NCBI GenBank assembly: GCA_028823175.1
Contig: JAPKBZ010000027.1
Span: 1 to 51,165 of the forward strand
DNA from: Myxococcota bacterium
Lineage (GTDB): Bacteria > Myxococcota_A > UBA9160 > UBA4427
DNA: 51,165 bases
Direction: 5' to 3'
Numbering within the stretch: the stretch's first letter is position 1; each line of letters begins with the position of its first letter. Made by a program: the position numbers and the translations under genes. The notes beneath the pieces were generated by a model, which was given only the letters and a program-made list of their open reading frames with translations, searched no databases and had not been told where the DNA came from. Shown piece after piece: positions 41,356 through 50,713 of the stretch.

Positions 41356-42945
41356 ATGAGAAGCGATCGGGAGTACGTATCCAGGCGAATCGGGTTCCCG
41401 TTGGTGGTCCGGTTCTGGGCAGGCCTCGCCTTGGCCGGCGTCCTCGCGATGCCGAGTCTGGCCGGTGAGTCGATCCATGACCTCGTGATCAAGGGAGGGC
41501 ATGTTGTCGATCCTGCCTCCGGGCTGGATGCCATCCGGAATATCGGGATCACGAGCGGAAGGATCGCTGCCATCTCCAGCGAACCGCTGGCGGGTCGAGA
41601 ATCCATCGATGCCAGCGGGAGCACCGTGGGGCCAGGATTTATCGATCTCCACGCCCATGGCGGGACCCTCTTGAGCGGTCGACTTCAGGCCTATGACGGT
41701 GTGACAACGGCCATCGAGGGCGAGGTGGGCCAGTTGCCGGTGGCCAAGGCGTATGCCCTGGCCGAGGAAGAGGGACGGGCGACAAATTTCGGTTGGACGG
41801 CGAGCTGGGGGCTCGCTCGCATGCAAGTTCTCGCAGGGGTCGAAGCCGACGGGACCATGAACAGCTTCAAGCAGGGGACCCGGGACGCCCGTTGGACACG
41901 GCGGGCGACCCCGGCCGAGGAGTCTGCCATTTTTAAGCTCGTGCAAGAAAGTCTTGATCAAGGGGCTTTGGGGATCGGGCTGATCAGCGGCTACGCCCCC
42001 GAGGTTCCCCACAGTGAGATCCAGGCGCTTTCGCATATGGCGGCTCGGGAGGGGGTCCCGATCATGGTCCACCCGCGCTTCTGGGGCGGTGCCGACCCTG
42101 GCGGCGACGTTGCGGCCACCCAAGAGATTATCGCCAACGCGATCACGACAGGGGCCCACTGGTATATCTGCCACCTTTCGCTGGCCTCGGTTTCGCAAAC
42201 TCAGCCGATGATTGCAGCGGCTCGGAAAAAGGGGGCGCATATCGATGTCGAGGTCCTCGTCTCGGAGACGGGGTCAACTTTTCTCGGGGCTGAATTCCTG
42301 GCCCCCGAGGAGTTGCCGCATTTTAGTCGGGGCTTCGTTCCCTCGGACATCCTCTACTATGGGAAGCCGATCAAGAACGACGAGGAATTGCTTCGTTTAC
42401 GCGCAGATGACCCTACGGCGATGATCTTCCTGCTTCATCGCGACTCTGAGAAAAACTTGGAACATCGATCGATTCAGCGGCAATCCTTCGACTTTGCAGG
42501 AGTCATTCTGGGCTCGGATGGGATGCCCTGGCAGGATCGCGAGGGCAATTATATTCCTGGCGATGCCTGGCCGTTGCCTTCGAGCGCCTGGGCTCATCCT
42601 CGGGGACAGGCCACGTACACGCGCTTTCTCCAGTTGTGGGTTCGGGAGTGGAAGGAGTTCAGCCTGATGGATGCCTTTCGGATGGGCTCCTACAACCCAG
42701 CGCGTGCGCTGGAGGACGAAGTCCCTGGGATGAAGAGAAAGGGTAGGGTTGCGGTGGGAGCCGACGCCGATCTCGTCATTTTTGATCTCGCTGAAATCAA
42801 TGTCAGGGCCACCCTTGAGGATCCTTTGCCCCATACGGAGGGGATGAAATACGTTTTGGTTCACGGCGTTCCGGTTATTCGAGAGGGTATTCTCGACCCC
42901 AGCGCTAGGCCGGGAAAAGCGGTTCGACGGAGTGTTGGGAACTAG
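41356..42945 (+). CDS. Exported D-aminoacylase-like amidohydrolase
   Basis: A 529-residue amidohydrolase with a signal peptide (MRSDREY..., hydrophobic 15-35, cleavage near SLAG). HAH is at 99-101, followed by GVTTAIEGEVG where N-acyl-D-amino-acid deacylases have their bridging residue. HLSLASVSQ, GVILGSDGMPW and the C-terminal GRVAVGADADLVIFD are also characteristic. It may deacylate N-acyl-D-amino acids or related dipeptides in the periplasm. GGGAGG at 41342-41347 is eight bases before ATG 41356. Its TAG stop overlaps the GTG of the next gene (TAGTG), which implies translational coupling with the large glycosidase-like protein. Confidence 0.87.
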   Translation: MRSDREYVSRRIGFPLVVRFWAGLALAGVLAMPSLAGESIHDLVIKGGHVVDPASGLDAIRNIGITSGRIAAISSEPLAGRESIDASGSTVGPGFIDLHAHGGTLLSGRLQAYDGVTTAIEGEVGQLPVAKAYALAEEEGRATNFGWTASWGLARMQVLAGVEADGTMNSFKQGTRDARWTRRATPAEESAIFKLVQESLDQGALGIGLISGYAPEVPHSEIQALSHMAAREGVPIMVHPRFWGGADPGGDVAATQEIIANAITTGAHWYICHLSLASVSQTQPMIAAARKKGAHIDVEVLVSETGSTFLGAEFLAPEELPHFSRGFVPSDILYYGKPIKNDEELLRLRADDPTAMIFLLHRDSEKNLEHRSIQRQSFDFAGVILGSDGMPWQDREGNYIPGDAWPLPSSAWAHPRGQATYTRFLQLWVREWKEFSLMDAFRMGSYNPARALEDEVPGMKRKGRVAVGADADLVIFDLAEINVRATLEDPLPHTEGMKYVLVHGVPVIREGILDPSARPGKAVRRSVGN

Positions 42946-45900
42946 TGCCGGGGCCGGTCCTGTTTGCCTTCACCTCGGGATCGGAAGGGCAACGCGGAAG
43001 CAGGGGAGTTGTTTTGGAGTCGAGTCGAAGTGGGGAGTTCCGGCGAAGGTTTGGGGGGCTGGCGCTCTGCTGCGGGTTCGTCCTGTCCCTGCTGGTTTCT
43101 CCCGAGCGCGGAGGTGCGGCCGGCGTGGCCTTGTTTGAGGCGACTCCGGTTCACGGGCGCCGAGTCGATTTGAGTTGGGCTGCTGTAGCCGGAGCCGAAG
43201 GCTACAGGGTTGCGCGTTCGTGCCCAGGGGATGATGCCCAGGGGCTTTGCCCCGTGGCTACTCTTCCAAGAGGAGTTCTCTCTTTCGCCGACACCTCAGT
43301 TGAGCCGGGTGAGCCCTATACGTATCGCGTGGAGGCTCTCGTCGAGGGCGGTGTGGAGTCCGCCAGCGCTTCGGTCAGGACTCCGGCCCCGGCATCCTTG
43401 CCCGCTTCTACGCCGCCCATCTATCCGGCGCCTCAGGGCGCCTGGAGCTTGGGCGATCCCGTGAGCCTGGATTCGATAAAGCGGCTACGGATTCTCCATA
43501 ATCTGGCCTCCAGGGGAGAACTCCGGATCCTGCTGGACGCGAAAGACTCGCATTCCCTGGTTTCGCGTCTCGAGGGGGCCGATTACGCGGTTGCCTTCAA
43601 GCGGCGGGCGTCGACAAAGATCCCGCCCGGTGAAGCCGAAATCTATTTTCATAATTTTTCCCGAAAGGCCTCCGTGACGGGTCTTCCGCCCGGGGTTCAG
43701 CCCTTCGCCAGGATGGGGGACGAGGGGTATGTACTCGTTGCCGAAGGGGCGGGGCCCGAGGCCCTGCGCATCGTCGTCGGTGCGAATACGCCTGAAGGTC
43801 TCTTTCGGGGGGGGCTGGCTGTAGAGAGACTTTTGATCGATGCCGAGAATGGTCGCCGCCGCTCTCGCTTCGAACCGGTGGTCGTCTTGGATTACCCCGA
43901 CCATCCGAGGAGGGGGGCCTACCCCTCGTGGAAGCCAATGAGCGCTACTTGGAGCTTGGTTCCCGAGAAGGCCCTCGACATGCTCGATTCTATTGCCCGT
44001 GCGGGGGCGAACTCCGTGGATTGGATGGACAATTGGCCTGCCCAGGAAGAATATTCGTGGGAGACGTTCGGCGCGCGATCGGCGGCTCTGGTCCAAATCG
44101 AAGCGGCTCGGCGATTCATCGATGTGAACTATTTTATGGGTTCGGTCTTCGTGAGCCATGGGACTCAGGGGCCACCCGAGGTAGACCGTGCCCAGGTGAG
44201 CGTCGAGCAAGATCCCTATGGCGATGGTTTGGGCGTATTCAAGGAGCCATTTTATTGGGTTCAAGTGGAGCCCGGTCGATGGCGTGCCATGCCCGAGCGC
44301 CAGGGCAGATTTCTCAGCCGGCGTGTGAGTTCGGCAGGTACAGCATGGGGCGCGGTCCCTTGCTCCAAGGGCGGATGGCATTTCGGACCCCAGTCGCCCG
44401 GTACCTCGGGATCGCCTGCCCGGGCCTGGCAGCTGAGTGGCAGGGCGCAGGATTGTGAACTGATCCAATCCGTCGATGTGCAGAGCGAGTTTTCTGGCGG
44501 GCGCTATTTCCTCGAAGGCCGAGTGCGCGGTTCAGGCGATTTGACTGGCCTGGAGGGAACCCTCGCGCTCGAAGTCGAAGCGGAAGATAAAAAATATCGC
44601 TATTCGATCCCCATCGAAGTGTCGGGAGAAGCGAGCGGGGAAGGGCGGCAGCTCGGACTGGTCATCCCCGCCCTCGGAATCGAAGCACCGATTGATCGGG
44701 CACGACTGGTCGCTCGGGCTTCCGTCGGCTCCGGCAGCCTGTGGCTCGATGGGTTTGAGCTGCGTGCGTGGGATAGAGAATTTTTTCCATCGGGAACTTT
44801 CGGGCGTGCCGGAGATTGGCAGTTGGGTTCAGGGCAGGGCGGACTGGAGATCGATAATTCGATCGGTCGGACGGACACAAAAAGCTTGGCGACAGAGTTG
44901 CCCCTGGGGCTAGGTCCTGGGGAGGGGGCCAAGCTCGCCCAGACCTATTCCAGCATTCGCCTCGAAGAGGGGCGCTACGTTTTCGGTGCGTGGGTAAGGG
45001 CGGCCCGTCCTGATTCAGCGACTCTGGCTCCGGACAGGGATCGTGACCGAGATGGTCTGGACGATCGCTTCGAGAGCGGCACGGGGAGATTTGAGGGGCC
45101 GAAGGATACGGGCACCGATCCCGGCGACCCCGACAGCGATGGCGATGGCAGCCCCGATGGTGTCGAGGTGATGGCGGGAAGTGATCCCACCAACGAGCTC
45201 TCGGAGCCGAGCAAGACGATCGCCGTCAAGGCCGATATCAATCTCTACCTATTTGAGCAGGCTTCGGTGAGGCCGGGCCAGGCCGGTCGAAAGCTCGCGT
45301 CTGAGTTCCTGGCGGTCCCCGCCAGGCTCAATTTGGACTCCGGCGACTGGCTCTACATCGCGCATTTTTTTGAAGTCAGCGCAGACTTGGCCCGGCGTGT
45401 TCAATCGGCTCGTGTCCAGGTGCGTTTCTTTGAATCCTCCCAAGCGGGCCAGATCTGGATCGATGACATCGACTTGCGACGCTTGGACGGTGACCTGCGT
45501 AACCTGCGGGGCGCCGCTTCTGCGCCTAGTCTCGAGAGCGCTTCGGGGCGGCGCTTGAGCGAAGGTGTCGATTATGAAATCTGCCAGGTGGGCGATCGTA
45601 AGACCCTCTGTTCAGCCCCGGAGAACTACACCCAGATGCTCGAGGGTGGGCAGGGAGCAATATATGATCTTGCTCTGAACCCCTTTGAGATTCGCTGGAT
45701 CGGAAAGGCACCTCCCGCGGAAAAAGGGATTCTTGTTTCCTACGATGTGGGGGCGCAATATTCGAGCGTCGCTTCCCCTCGCGTCGAGTGGGATGGCCAG
45801 AAAACGGTAAGTACCGTTCTCAATCTCTGCGAGTTTGACGCGGTTGCCCAGGGAATCGAGCTCGAGCGAATCTTGGGGCACTATCTCGATGGTCACGTAC

Positions 45901-47120
45901 TCCAGAACTTTCCGAGCTGGGGAGAGACCTACACGTTTAGGGCTGATTCGGTGACGTGGGGGGTAAGCGAGGTACGCGGTGTCAATCGCAGCGTGGCTTG
46001 CCTCGACGATGATGGAAATCTTCGCCATTCGAATGCCGCTCTCTTCGCCCAGGTAGTCAATAAGGTCTTTTCCGCCACGATGAAGAAGCACCCCGGGGCA
46101 CACTTTTGGCTCTGGGCCGATATGTTCAACCCCTTCAGCAATGGTGGGGATAAGGATTATCAACTTCGATTCGGCGGTGAGGAAGGACGGTCGGCGTGTG
46201 CCCTTGCCCCAAGTTTGCTTCCTTCGCTTTGTGCAAGCGAAGTAAAAAACGTTCCTCTGCCAATCCTCGATCATGTTCAGGCTGAGGGAGGAAGCATCCT
46301 CATGAAGCCCTGGTCTTACCCGCCCTTTACCCTGCGTAGAATGGTCGCTGTCGCCGCGTGGTATCAGGAGCTCGGAATCAGAAGTCAGTTCCTGTCAGGC
46401 GCCAGTCCTATCAACGTGGACGACTGGGCGGCGATCGCGAACACTTTTAGTGCAATCGAGGGAGGTGTTTCGACGGTCTATCTCGCCGATCGATACGGCG
46501 GGCGGAGCGGCCTGATTAGAGGACTTCAGGCCTTCTGGAACCACGATTGGAGACTTCTCTATCTCTTCGACGGCGAGAGTCCGTCATCCAGCTTCTATCA
46601 AATCGCCTGGCCTTTTGAGCCCATACTGAAACTCGAGAACGCGACGGCCGACCCCCATGGAGGCTGCGCAGTGTTCTCCGAGAAATTTGAGGGGAATAGT
46701 GACGGGGGGATCTGCCTCGACCCGTCCGTGGGACAATCATCGATCACGCTTGAAAAAATAACGATAGACGGTGGGGCGCGGTACCGTGTTGACCTAATGG
46801 CAAGAAGCCAGAAGCACGTCCGAGGGAATAATATCGCCGCTCCGAAGGTTTTTGGCACGTGGTCGACGGGTGAAGCAACAGGCCCAATTGTTTCGACTCT
46901 GATCTACCAGAGTTCAAAATTCAGAAGCCCGAACACCTTTGACCGCTACCGTGCAGAATTTCAGGCTCCGGTCGATGCGGAAGGGTTGTCACTCGAAATT
47001 CAGTTCTCGGAATATTTCGAGGCCGTCGACGACATCGCTATTTTTGAGAGCTTTAGGGCGTGCTTTGATGACTGTTCAACGCCGCTGGAGGCGCCTTCTC
47101 AGCCCTTCCCCCAGAACTAA
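42945..47120 (+). CDS. Secreted multidomain GH20-like protein with split barrel
   Basis: A 1391-residue exported protein. Order: signal (residues about 38-58), fibronectin III-like domain (60-145), GH20b-like N-domain (GYVLVAEG at 261-268, then VVGANTPEGLFRGGLAVERLL), first part of a barrel beginning RRGAYPSW (about 322-330), inserted beta-rich modules and a Ca-binding thrombospondin-3-type stretch (697-750), then the second part of the barrel with GVSEVRGVNRS (Ser1008, Glu1009) and FWLWADMFNP (1054-1063). In GH20-like enzymes the corresponding positions read DEIRG, so the Asp of the catalytic pair is Ser. GTG 42945 overlaps the previous stop; TTG 43014 behind AGGGGAG is an alternative giving a better signal peptide. 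Confidence 0.78.
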   Translation: MPGPVLFAFTSGSEGQRGSRGVVLESSRSGEFRRRFGGLALCCGFVLSLLVSPERGGAAGVALFEATPVHGRRVDLSWAAVAGAEGYRVARSCPGDDAQGLCPVATLPRGVLSFADTSVEPGEPYTYRVEALVEGGVESASASVRTPAPASLPASTPPIYPAPQGAWSLGDPVSLDSIKRLRILHNLASRGELRILLDAKDSHSLVSRLEGADYAVAFKRRASTKIPPGEAEIYFHNFSRKASVTGLPPGVQPFARMGDEGYVLVAEGAGPEALRIVVGANTPEGLFRGGLAVERLLIDAENGRRRSRFEPVVVLDYPDHPRRGAYPSWKPMSATWSLVPEKALDMLDSIARAGANSVDWMDNWPAQEEYSWETFGARSAALVQIEAARRFIDVNYFMGSVFVSHGTQGPPEVDRAQVSVEQDPYGDGLGVFKEPFYWVQVEPGRWRAMPERQGRFLSRRVSSAGTAWGAVPCSKGGWHFGPQSPGTSGSPARAWQLSGRAQDCELIQSVDVQSEFSGGRYFLEGRVRGSGDLTGLEGTLALEVEAEDKKYRYSIPIEVSGEASGEGRQLGLVIPALGIEAPIDRARLVARASVGSGSLWLDGFELRAWDREFFPSGTFGRAGDWQLGSGQGGLEIDNSIGRTDTKSLATELPLGLGPGEGAKLAQTYSSIRLEEGRYVFGAWVRAARPDSATLAPDRDRDRDGLDDRFESGTGRFEGPKDTGTDPGDPDSDGDGSPDGVEVMAGSDPTNELSEPSKTIAVKADINLYLFEQASVRPGQAGRKLASEFLAVPARLNLDSGDWLYIAHFFEVSADLARRVQSARVQVRFFESSQAGQIWIDDIDLRRLDGDLRNLRGAASAPSLESASGRRLSEGVDYEICQVGDRKTLCSAPENYTQMLEGGQGAIYDLALNPFEIRWIGKAPPAEKGILVSYDVGAQYSSVASPRVEWDGQKTVSTVLNLCEFDAVAQGIELERILGHYLDGHVLQNFPSWGETYTFRADSVTWGVSEVRGVNRSVACLDDDGNLRHSNAALFAQVVNKVFSATMKKHPGAHFWLWADMFNPFSNGGDKDYQLRFGGEEGRSACALAPSLLPSLCASEVKNVPLPILDHVQAEGGSILMKPWSYPPFTLRRMVAVAAWYQELGIRSQFLSGASPINVDDWAAIANTFSAIEGGVSTVYLADRYGGRSGLIRGLQAFWNHDWRLLYLFDGESPSSSFYQIAWPFEPILKLENATADPHGGCAVFSEKFEGNSDGGICLDPSVGQSSITLEKITIDGGARYRVDLMARSQKHVRGNNIAAPKVFGTWSTGEATGPIVSTLIYQSSKFRSPNTFDRYRAEFQAPVDAEGLSLEIQFSEYFEAVDDIAIFESFRACFDDCSTPLEAPSQPFPQN

Positions 47121-47122
47121 AT

Positions 47123-48946
47123 TTATCCTCTGGGAACTCCCTGATACTTCAAGGAATTCCTAAGGTGCAGTTCCAGGGAACAGAGCCGGCCGAGGAAGAC
47201 TCGGGAACCTGTGCGGTCGCGCCCGTTTCTTGAGAGCAGGGCGCGCATGGCATCGGGTTCTATGTGCGGCCTTTCGAGGGACTCTTCTTGGAGGAGAGTT
47301 TCTTGGAAGAACGTATCGAGGGAGCCAAGGAGCCACTTTTCAGGCACGTCGATTGACCTGAGGCCCAGGCGGAGGGCGACGCGTTCGAGGAGTTCAGCAC
47401 TAAAGGTTCGAAATCGCCCGGCATCCAGAGGGACACGAATGCTGGATTTGGGAATTCGTAAAAGTTCGGGGGCGTTCCTGCGGATCAGTTCAATTTGGAG
47501 CGATGGGTTGAGCCTGAGCTCGGGTGGAGCAGCAAATAGAGTTCGCAGAAAACGTTCATCGAGGAAGGGCTGGGCCAGATCGACTGATTGCCGGAGTATT
47601 CTCATGGAGTCGGCTGTAGCTCTCGCGATATAGGCTCTAAGAAAAAGGGTACTAATTTTGTTGGCTAGGCTATCCGCGCTGGTACCCAGAGAGTTCCATG
47701 AGCGCATGAAGCTTGCCTTGGGCCCGCCTTGGATGAGTTCGGAAAGGTCGCTGCGGATCACAGAAGCCTCGGCTTTGCTCGGAGAGTAGGCTAGCTGTGA
47801 GAATATTTGAAGCGCCGCCGATGCGTCGTCTCCGCTTTTGACTATTTCCTCGGGACAAGCGTACCCGTACGCGAGAGACAGCTTGAGGAGTTCACCACCA
47901 ATGCCTCGGATCACTCGATCAAGGCCGAGTTGGTCGCGATACTTTTGCGTAAGATGGAGCATGTTGGTTCCCTGGATGGTGCCCTCGCCGTCGGTGATGG
48001 AGGCCACCTCACTTGCCGAATCGAGGACCCTATCGACAACTTGCTCTTCGAGAAGACATGTCAGGTAGTCGGCACCTAGGGATTGACACATTCGGCTGGC
48101 CAGGCGCAACTCGATGCTGCCCTCGATTCCGTTCGTAACGCACGTTTGCGAGATCCCCTGCTTATGAGCGACGGCCATTAGTGTTCTTGAGTCGAGGCCG
48201 GCCGACAGGCATAGGGCTGTTCGTTCAGGGCCTTCCCAGGCTGTCTGGACGGCTTGGTTTAAGGCAAGGTCGATATTGTTAACGTGGGCTTCGCGGTCGC
48301 TAAAGGTCGGTTCCGGAGGCTGAGGAGGCTCAAGGATCACGACTTGACCATCGTCGACGCTGAGCCTCTGTCCAGCGCCGAGTCGCTGAATTCCGCCCCA
48401 TAGGGTCTTGTTTCCGTAGATATGACCGAAGATCAGTTGCTCGGAAGTGCTCGACCAATCGGTCTGGGTATCCACGTCAGGGTGCAGTCCGAGGATGCGA
48501 GCATCCGAGGCGAATAGCAGGCCATCCGCAACCTGTGCATAGCAGAGCACCCGTTGGCCGCCCTCAGGGCGATAGAATACGTGTCGAGAGTTTTCATCCG
48601 ACCACGCGAGAACGATGCAAGGACCCACTGTCGAGAGTAGTGCCTGGTCTCCCTGCTGAGCCAAGGCTTCGGCATATTCGTCTGGCGAGTTTCCTGGAGC
48701 GTGTGCCCGGCCTGCGATCACCGCATGGTGTTTTCCCGAAAGTGAGCGAGCCCGGGAAGCAAATTCTGGCGCAGTGCCTGGTTTGCGCCAGGCTACATGA
48801 AGGCCGCGCTGTGCGATTTTGAGGGACTCGAAGGGACTATTCGGGCCCGTTGTGGTTGCGGCCATCCATTGGCGGTCTGCCTCGGAAGGAGATCGGCGAA
48901 TAGTCCCAGCGATCGCGAGGGCAGGGAGGACCCTGGGAAGGCTCAC
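47123..48946 (-). CDS. Asparagine-synthetase-like protein without glutaminase cysteine
   Basis: A 607-residue AsnB-like protein. The N-terminal half resembles a class II glutamine amidotransferase domain (FYRPEGGQRVLCYAQV, LLFASDAR), but the mature N-terminus lacks the catalytic Cys2 found in active glutaminases. The synthetase half has the pyrophosphate loop SAGLDS at 248-253 (SGGLDS is usual) and further helices up to LDERFLRTLF. Such proteins occur in exopolysaccharide and lasso-peptide-like loci and modify carboxylates through adenylation. It is on the same strand as the GT4 gene. It converges on the GH20-like gene two bases away. Confidence 0.85.
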   Translation of the reverse strand: MSLPRVLPALAIAGTIRRSPSEADRQWMAATTTGPNSPFESLKIAQRGLHVAWRKPGTAPEFASRARSLSGKHHAVIAGRAHAPGNSPDEYAEALAQQGDQALLSTVGPCIVLAWSDENSRHVFYRPEGGQRVLCYAQVADGLLFASDARILGLHPDVDTQTDWSSTSEQLIFGHIYGNKTLWGGIQRLGAGQRLSVDDGQVVILEPPQPPEPTFSDREAHVNNIDLALNQAVQTAWEGPERTALCLSAGLDSRTLMAVAHKQGISQTCVTNGIEGSIELRLASRMCQSLGADYLTCLLEEQVVDRVLDSASEVASITDGEGTIQGTNMLHLTQKYRDQLGLDRVIRGIGGELLKLSLAYGYACPEEIVKSGDDASAALQIFSQLAYSPSKAEASVIRSDLSELIQGGPKASFMRSWNSLGTSADSLANKISTLFLRAYIARATADSMRILRQSVDLAQPFLDERFLRTLFAAPPELRLNPSLQIELIRRNAPELLRIPKSSIRVPLDAGRFRTFSAELLERVALRLGLRSIDVPEKWLLGSLDTFFQETLLQEESLERPHIEPDAMRALLSRNGRDRTGSRVFLGRLCSLELHLRNSLKYQGVPRG

Positions 48947-48987
48947 GGGTTGCTCCTCTTGCTGATCTTGGAGTGGTGGAGTCTTAC

Positions 48988-49498
48988 GCTATGCATCGGC
49001 TAACTCGCAAAGATCCGGATCGGTGAAAAAAGCTTCAAGGAGTTCACGCTCCTTTATTGCTTGGGGACCAGATTACTTGGGGACCAGTGGTCGAAGCAGA
49101 CCATCGTGGATCCGCTTGGCGAGTTTGGCAGGCCCCGTAATGGTCGAATATTTATGGTGTTGCAAAAAGATAAAGCCGTCGTGGGCAGCGGGTGACTGGA
49201 TTGTGAGGGGCCCGCCACTCTTATGTATTCCATGTGCCAAATTGATCTCATTTGTCGAGCTTGCGTTCTGCTTCCACGATGCGAAGTTGGGGCAAAAGAC
49301 GTCGGGTAGAAGCCGTGCTGGGCCACTCGGCCGAGGCTAACACATCTATGAACAAGCTTTTGGTGCCGGGGGCCTCGGAGGGTTCTTTGGTGCGCCCTTC
49401 TTTTCTCGCGAGGTCGGCGAAGCGCTCGCCGCAATTCGACGCAGCGAGAGTTGTGCTACCTGCCTTTTGCTTTTTAGGGATCAGTCGCTGTGGCTTCC
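48988..49498 (-). pseudogene. Decayed reading frame between GT4 and AsnB-like genes
   Basis: The - strand has protein-like blocks in two frames. One frame (upstream) reads CGERFADLARKEGR... up to ASTRRLLP; another continues as LLPDVFCPNFASW, then EINLAHGIHKSGGPLTIQS, DGFIFLQHHKYSTITGPAKL and KRIHDGLLRPLVPK, a TAA at 49073-49075, and then in the same frame KERELLEAFFTDPDLCELADA and a stop at 48988. A 12-bp direct repeat (CTTGGGGACCAG at 49060-49071 and 49076-49087) flanks the premature TAA, suggesting a slippage duplication. The family is not recognised; confidence is low. Confidence 0.35.
49060..49087. repeat. 12-bp direct repeat
   Basis: CTTGGGGACCAG occurs at 49060-49071 and again at 49076-49087, separated by ATTA. 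It could have created the premature stop in the decayed frame. Confidence 0.8.
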
Positions 49499-50713
49499 TT
49501 ATCCGTTGATTCGGTCAATCTCGCAGAGTAAGGAGTTCGAGAAATTCTCCATAGTGTATTGCAGAGCCTTCTCTCGAGCAGCGTTTCCCATTATTGCGAG
49601 TTCCTCAGGATTTTCCCGACACCAGCGCAGATGGGTGGCGAGCTTGTCGGTGTCGGCGTAGGGGTAGACGAACCCGTTCTGGCCATGATCGACCGCACTG
49701 CTGATACCGCATTGGTCGGAGACGATGACGGGAACTCCACAGGCCATGGCCTCAAGAACTGTGTAGGGGTGCAAATCGGCGACCGAGGGCGAAACGAAAA
49801 CATCGGCTTGGGAGAGCTGCGCCGACACATCTTGGGCGAATCCTTCGGTACGAAGGGAAGGGACCTCCATACGTCTGCAGAGTTCTGCGATCTCCGGTTC
49901 CATGCTCCCGACGAGGACGAGCTCCGCTGAGTCCAGGTTGGCCTTGGACCAGGCGCTGAGGAGATAGCCGATGCCCTTGATGATGTTCATCTGCGAGACG
50001 TGAATGACTCGGAAGGTGGAGTCCGTGGCTTTGCGGGGGGAGGGCGAAAAACTTTCAAGGTCGACGGCAAAATTCCCCTCGATGAGGGAAATCTTGCCAG
50101 CGGGCATATCGGACTCGGAGTACGACCTGTGAGCCAGCCTGGAGCCCACCAGGATATGTCCCACCCGGGCGAAAAATTGCTTGAGCGTCTCGATTCGGCG
50201 GCCATCGGTGTAGGCCTGGCCTCCGTCGATGTTCCACTTTTGGCGCTCAGTGATGACTTGATCTCGGTTGAAGTCCGGGCTCAGGATCGAGGCCCAGACA
50301 AAGGAAGGGACGCCGAGCGCTGTGGCCCTGGAGGCACTTTGAGGGAAGGTTGGCTTGAGGAAGAGAATGGCATCGGCGTCGCGTAGGAGGCTGGATCGGC
50401 TGAGGAAGAAGTCGAAGAGGGATTCTCGGATCCGCCTCCTCTTCGCCTCGGTCATCCCAGGGCTCATGGCTAGGAGTCGGCCCAAGAGCCTTTGGAAGAG
50501 AGGGTGGGGCGGTGAGTGAACGCGGGCGGCGGGAAGATTCAGCACTTCGAGGGCGATGTGAGGGGAAACTACCCCCTGGAGCCTGTTTTCACGGTGTAGG
50601 GCGCGAGCAATTCCAATGGCGAGCTTGGCGGGACCGCCTGCGTCCACCGAGAGGCTGACAAAGGTGACCACCAGAATCTTGCTGGCCCCCCGCTCGGGTT
50701 TGCCGCTCACCAT
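49499..50713 (-). CDS. Glycosyltransferase family 4
   Basis: A 404-residue GT-B fold enzyme. The N-terminal VVTFVSLSVDAGGPAKLAIGIARAL resembles the acceptor-domain opening of GT4 enzymes, and the C-terminal donor domain has VIHVSQMNIIKGIGYLLSAW, LVLVGSMEPEI, then ADVFVSPSVADLHPYTVLEAMACGVPVIVSD, the EX7E-type nucleotide-sugar site. It probably transfers a hexose in surface-polysaccharide synthesis. It lies upstream of the AsnB-like gene on the same strand, with a decayed frame between them. No clear Shine-Dalgarno was noted before ATG 50713 beyond GGAGC. Confidence 0.9.
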   Translation of the reverse strand: MVSGKPERGASKILVVTFVSLSVDAGGPAKLAIGIARALHRENRLQGVVSPHIALEVLNLPAARVHSPPHPLFQRLLGRLLAMSPGMTEAKRRRIRESLFDFFLSRSSLLRDADAILFLKPTFPQSASRATALGVPSFVWASILSPDFNRDQVITERQKWNIDGGQAYTDGRRIETLKQFFARVGHILVGSRLAHRSYSESDMPAGKISLIEGNFAVDLESFSPSPRKATDSTFRVIHVSQMNIIKGIGYLLSAWSKANLDSAELVLVGSMEPEIAELCRRMEVPSLRTEGFAQDVSAQLSQADVFVSPSVADLHPYTVLEAMACGVPVIVSDQCGISSAVDHGQNGFVYPYADTDKLATHLRWCRENPEELAIMGNAAREKALQYTMENFSNSLLCEIDRING

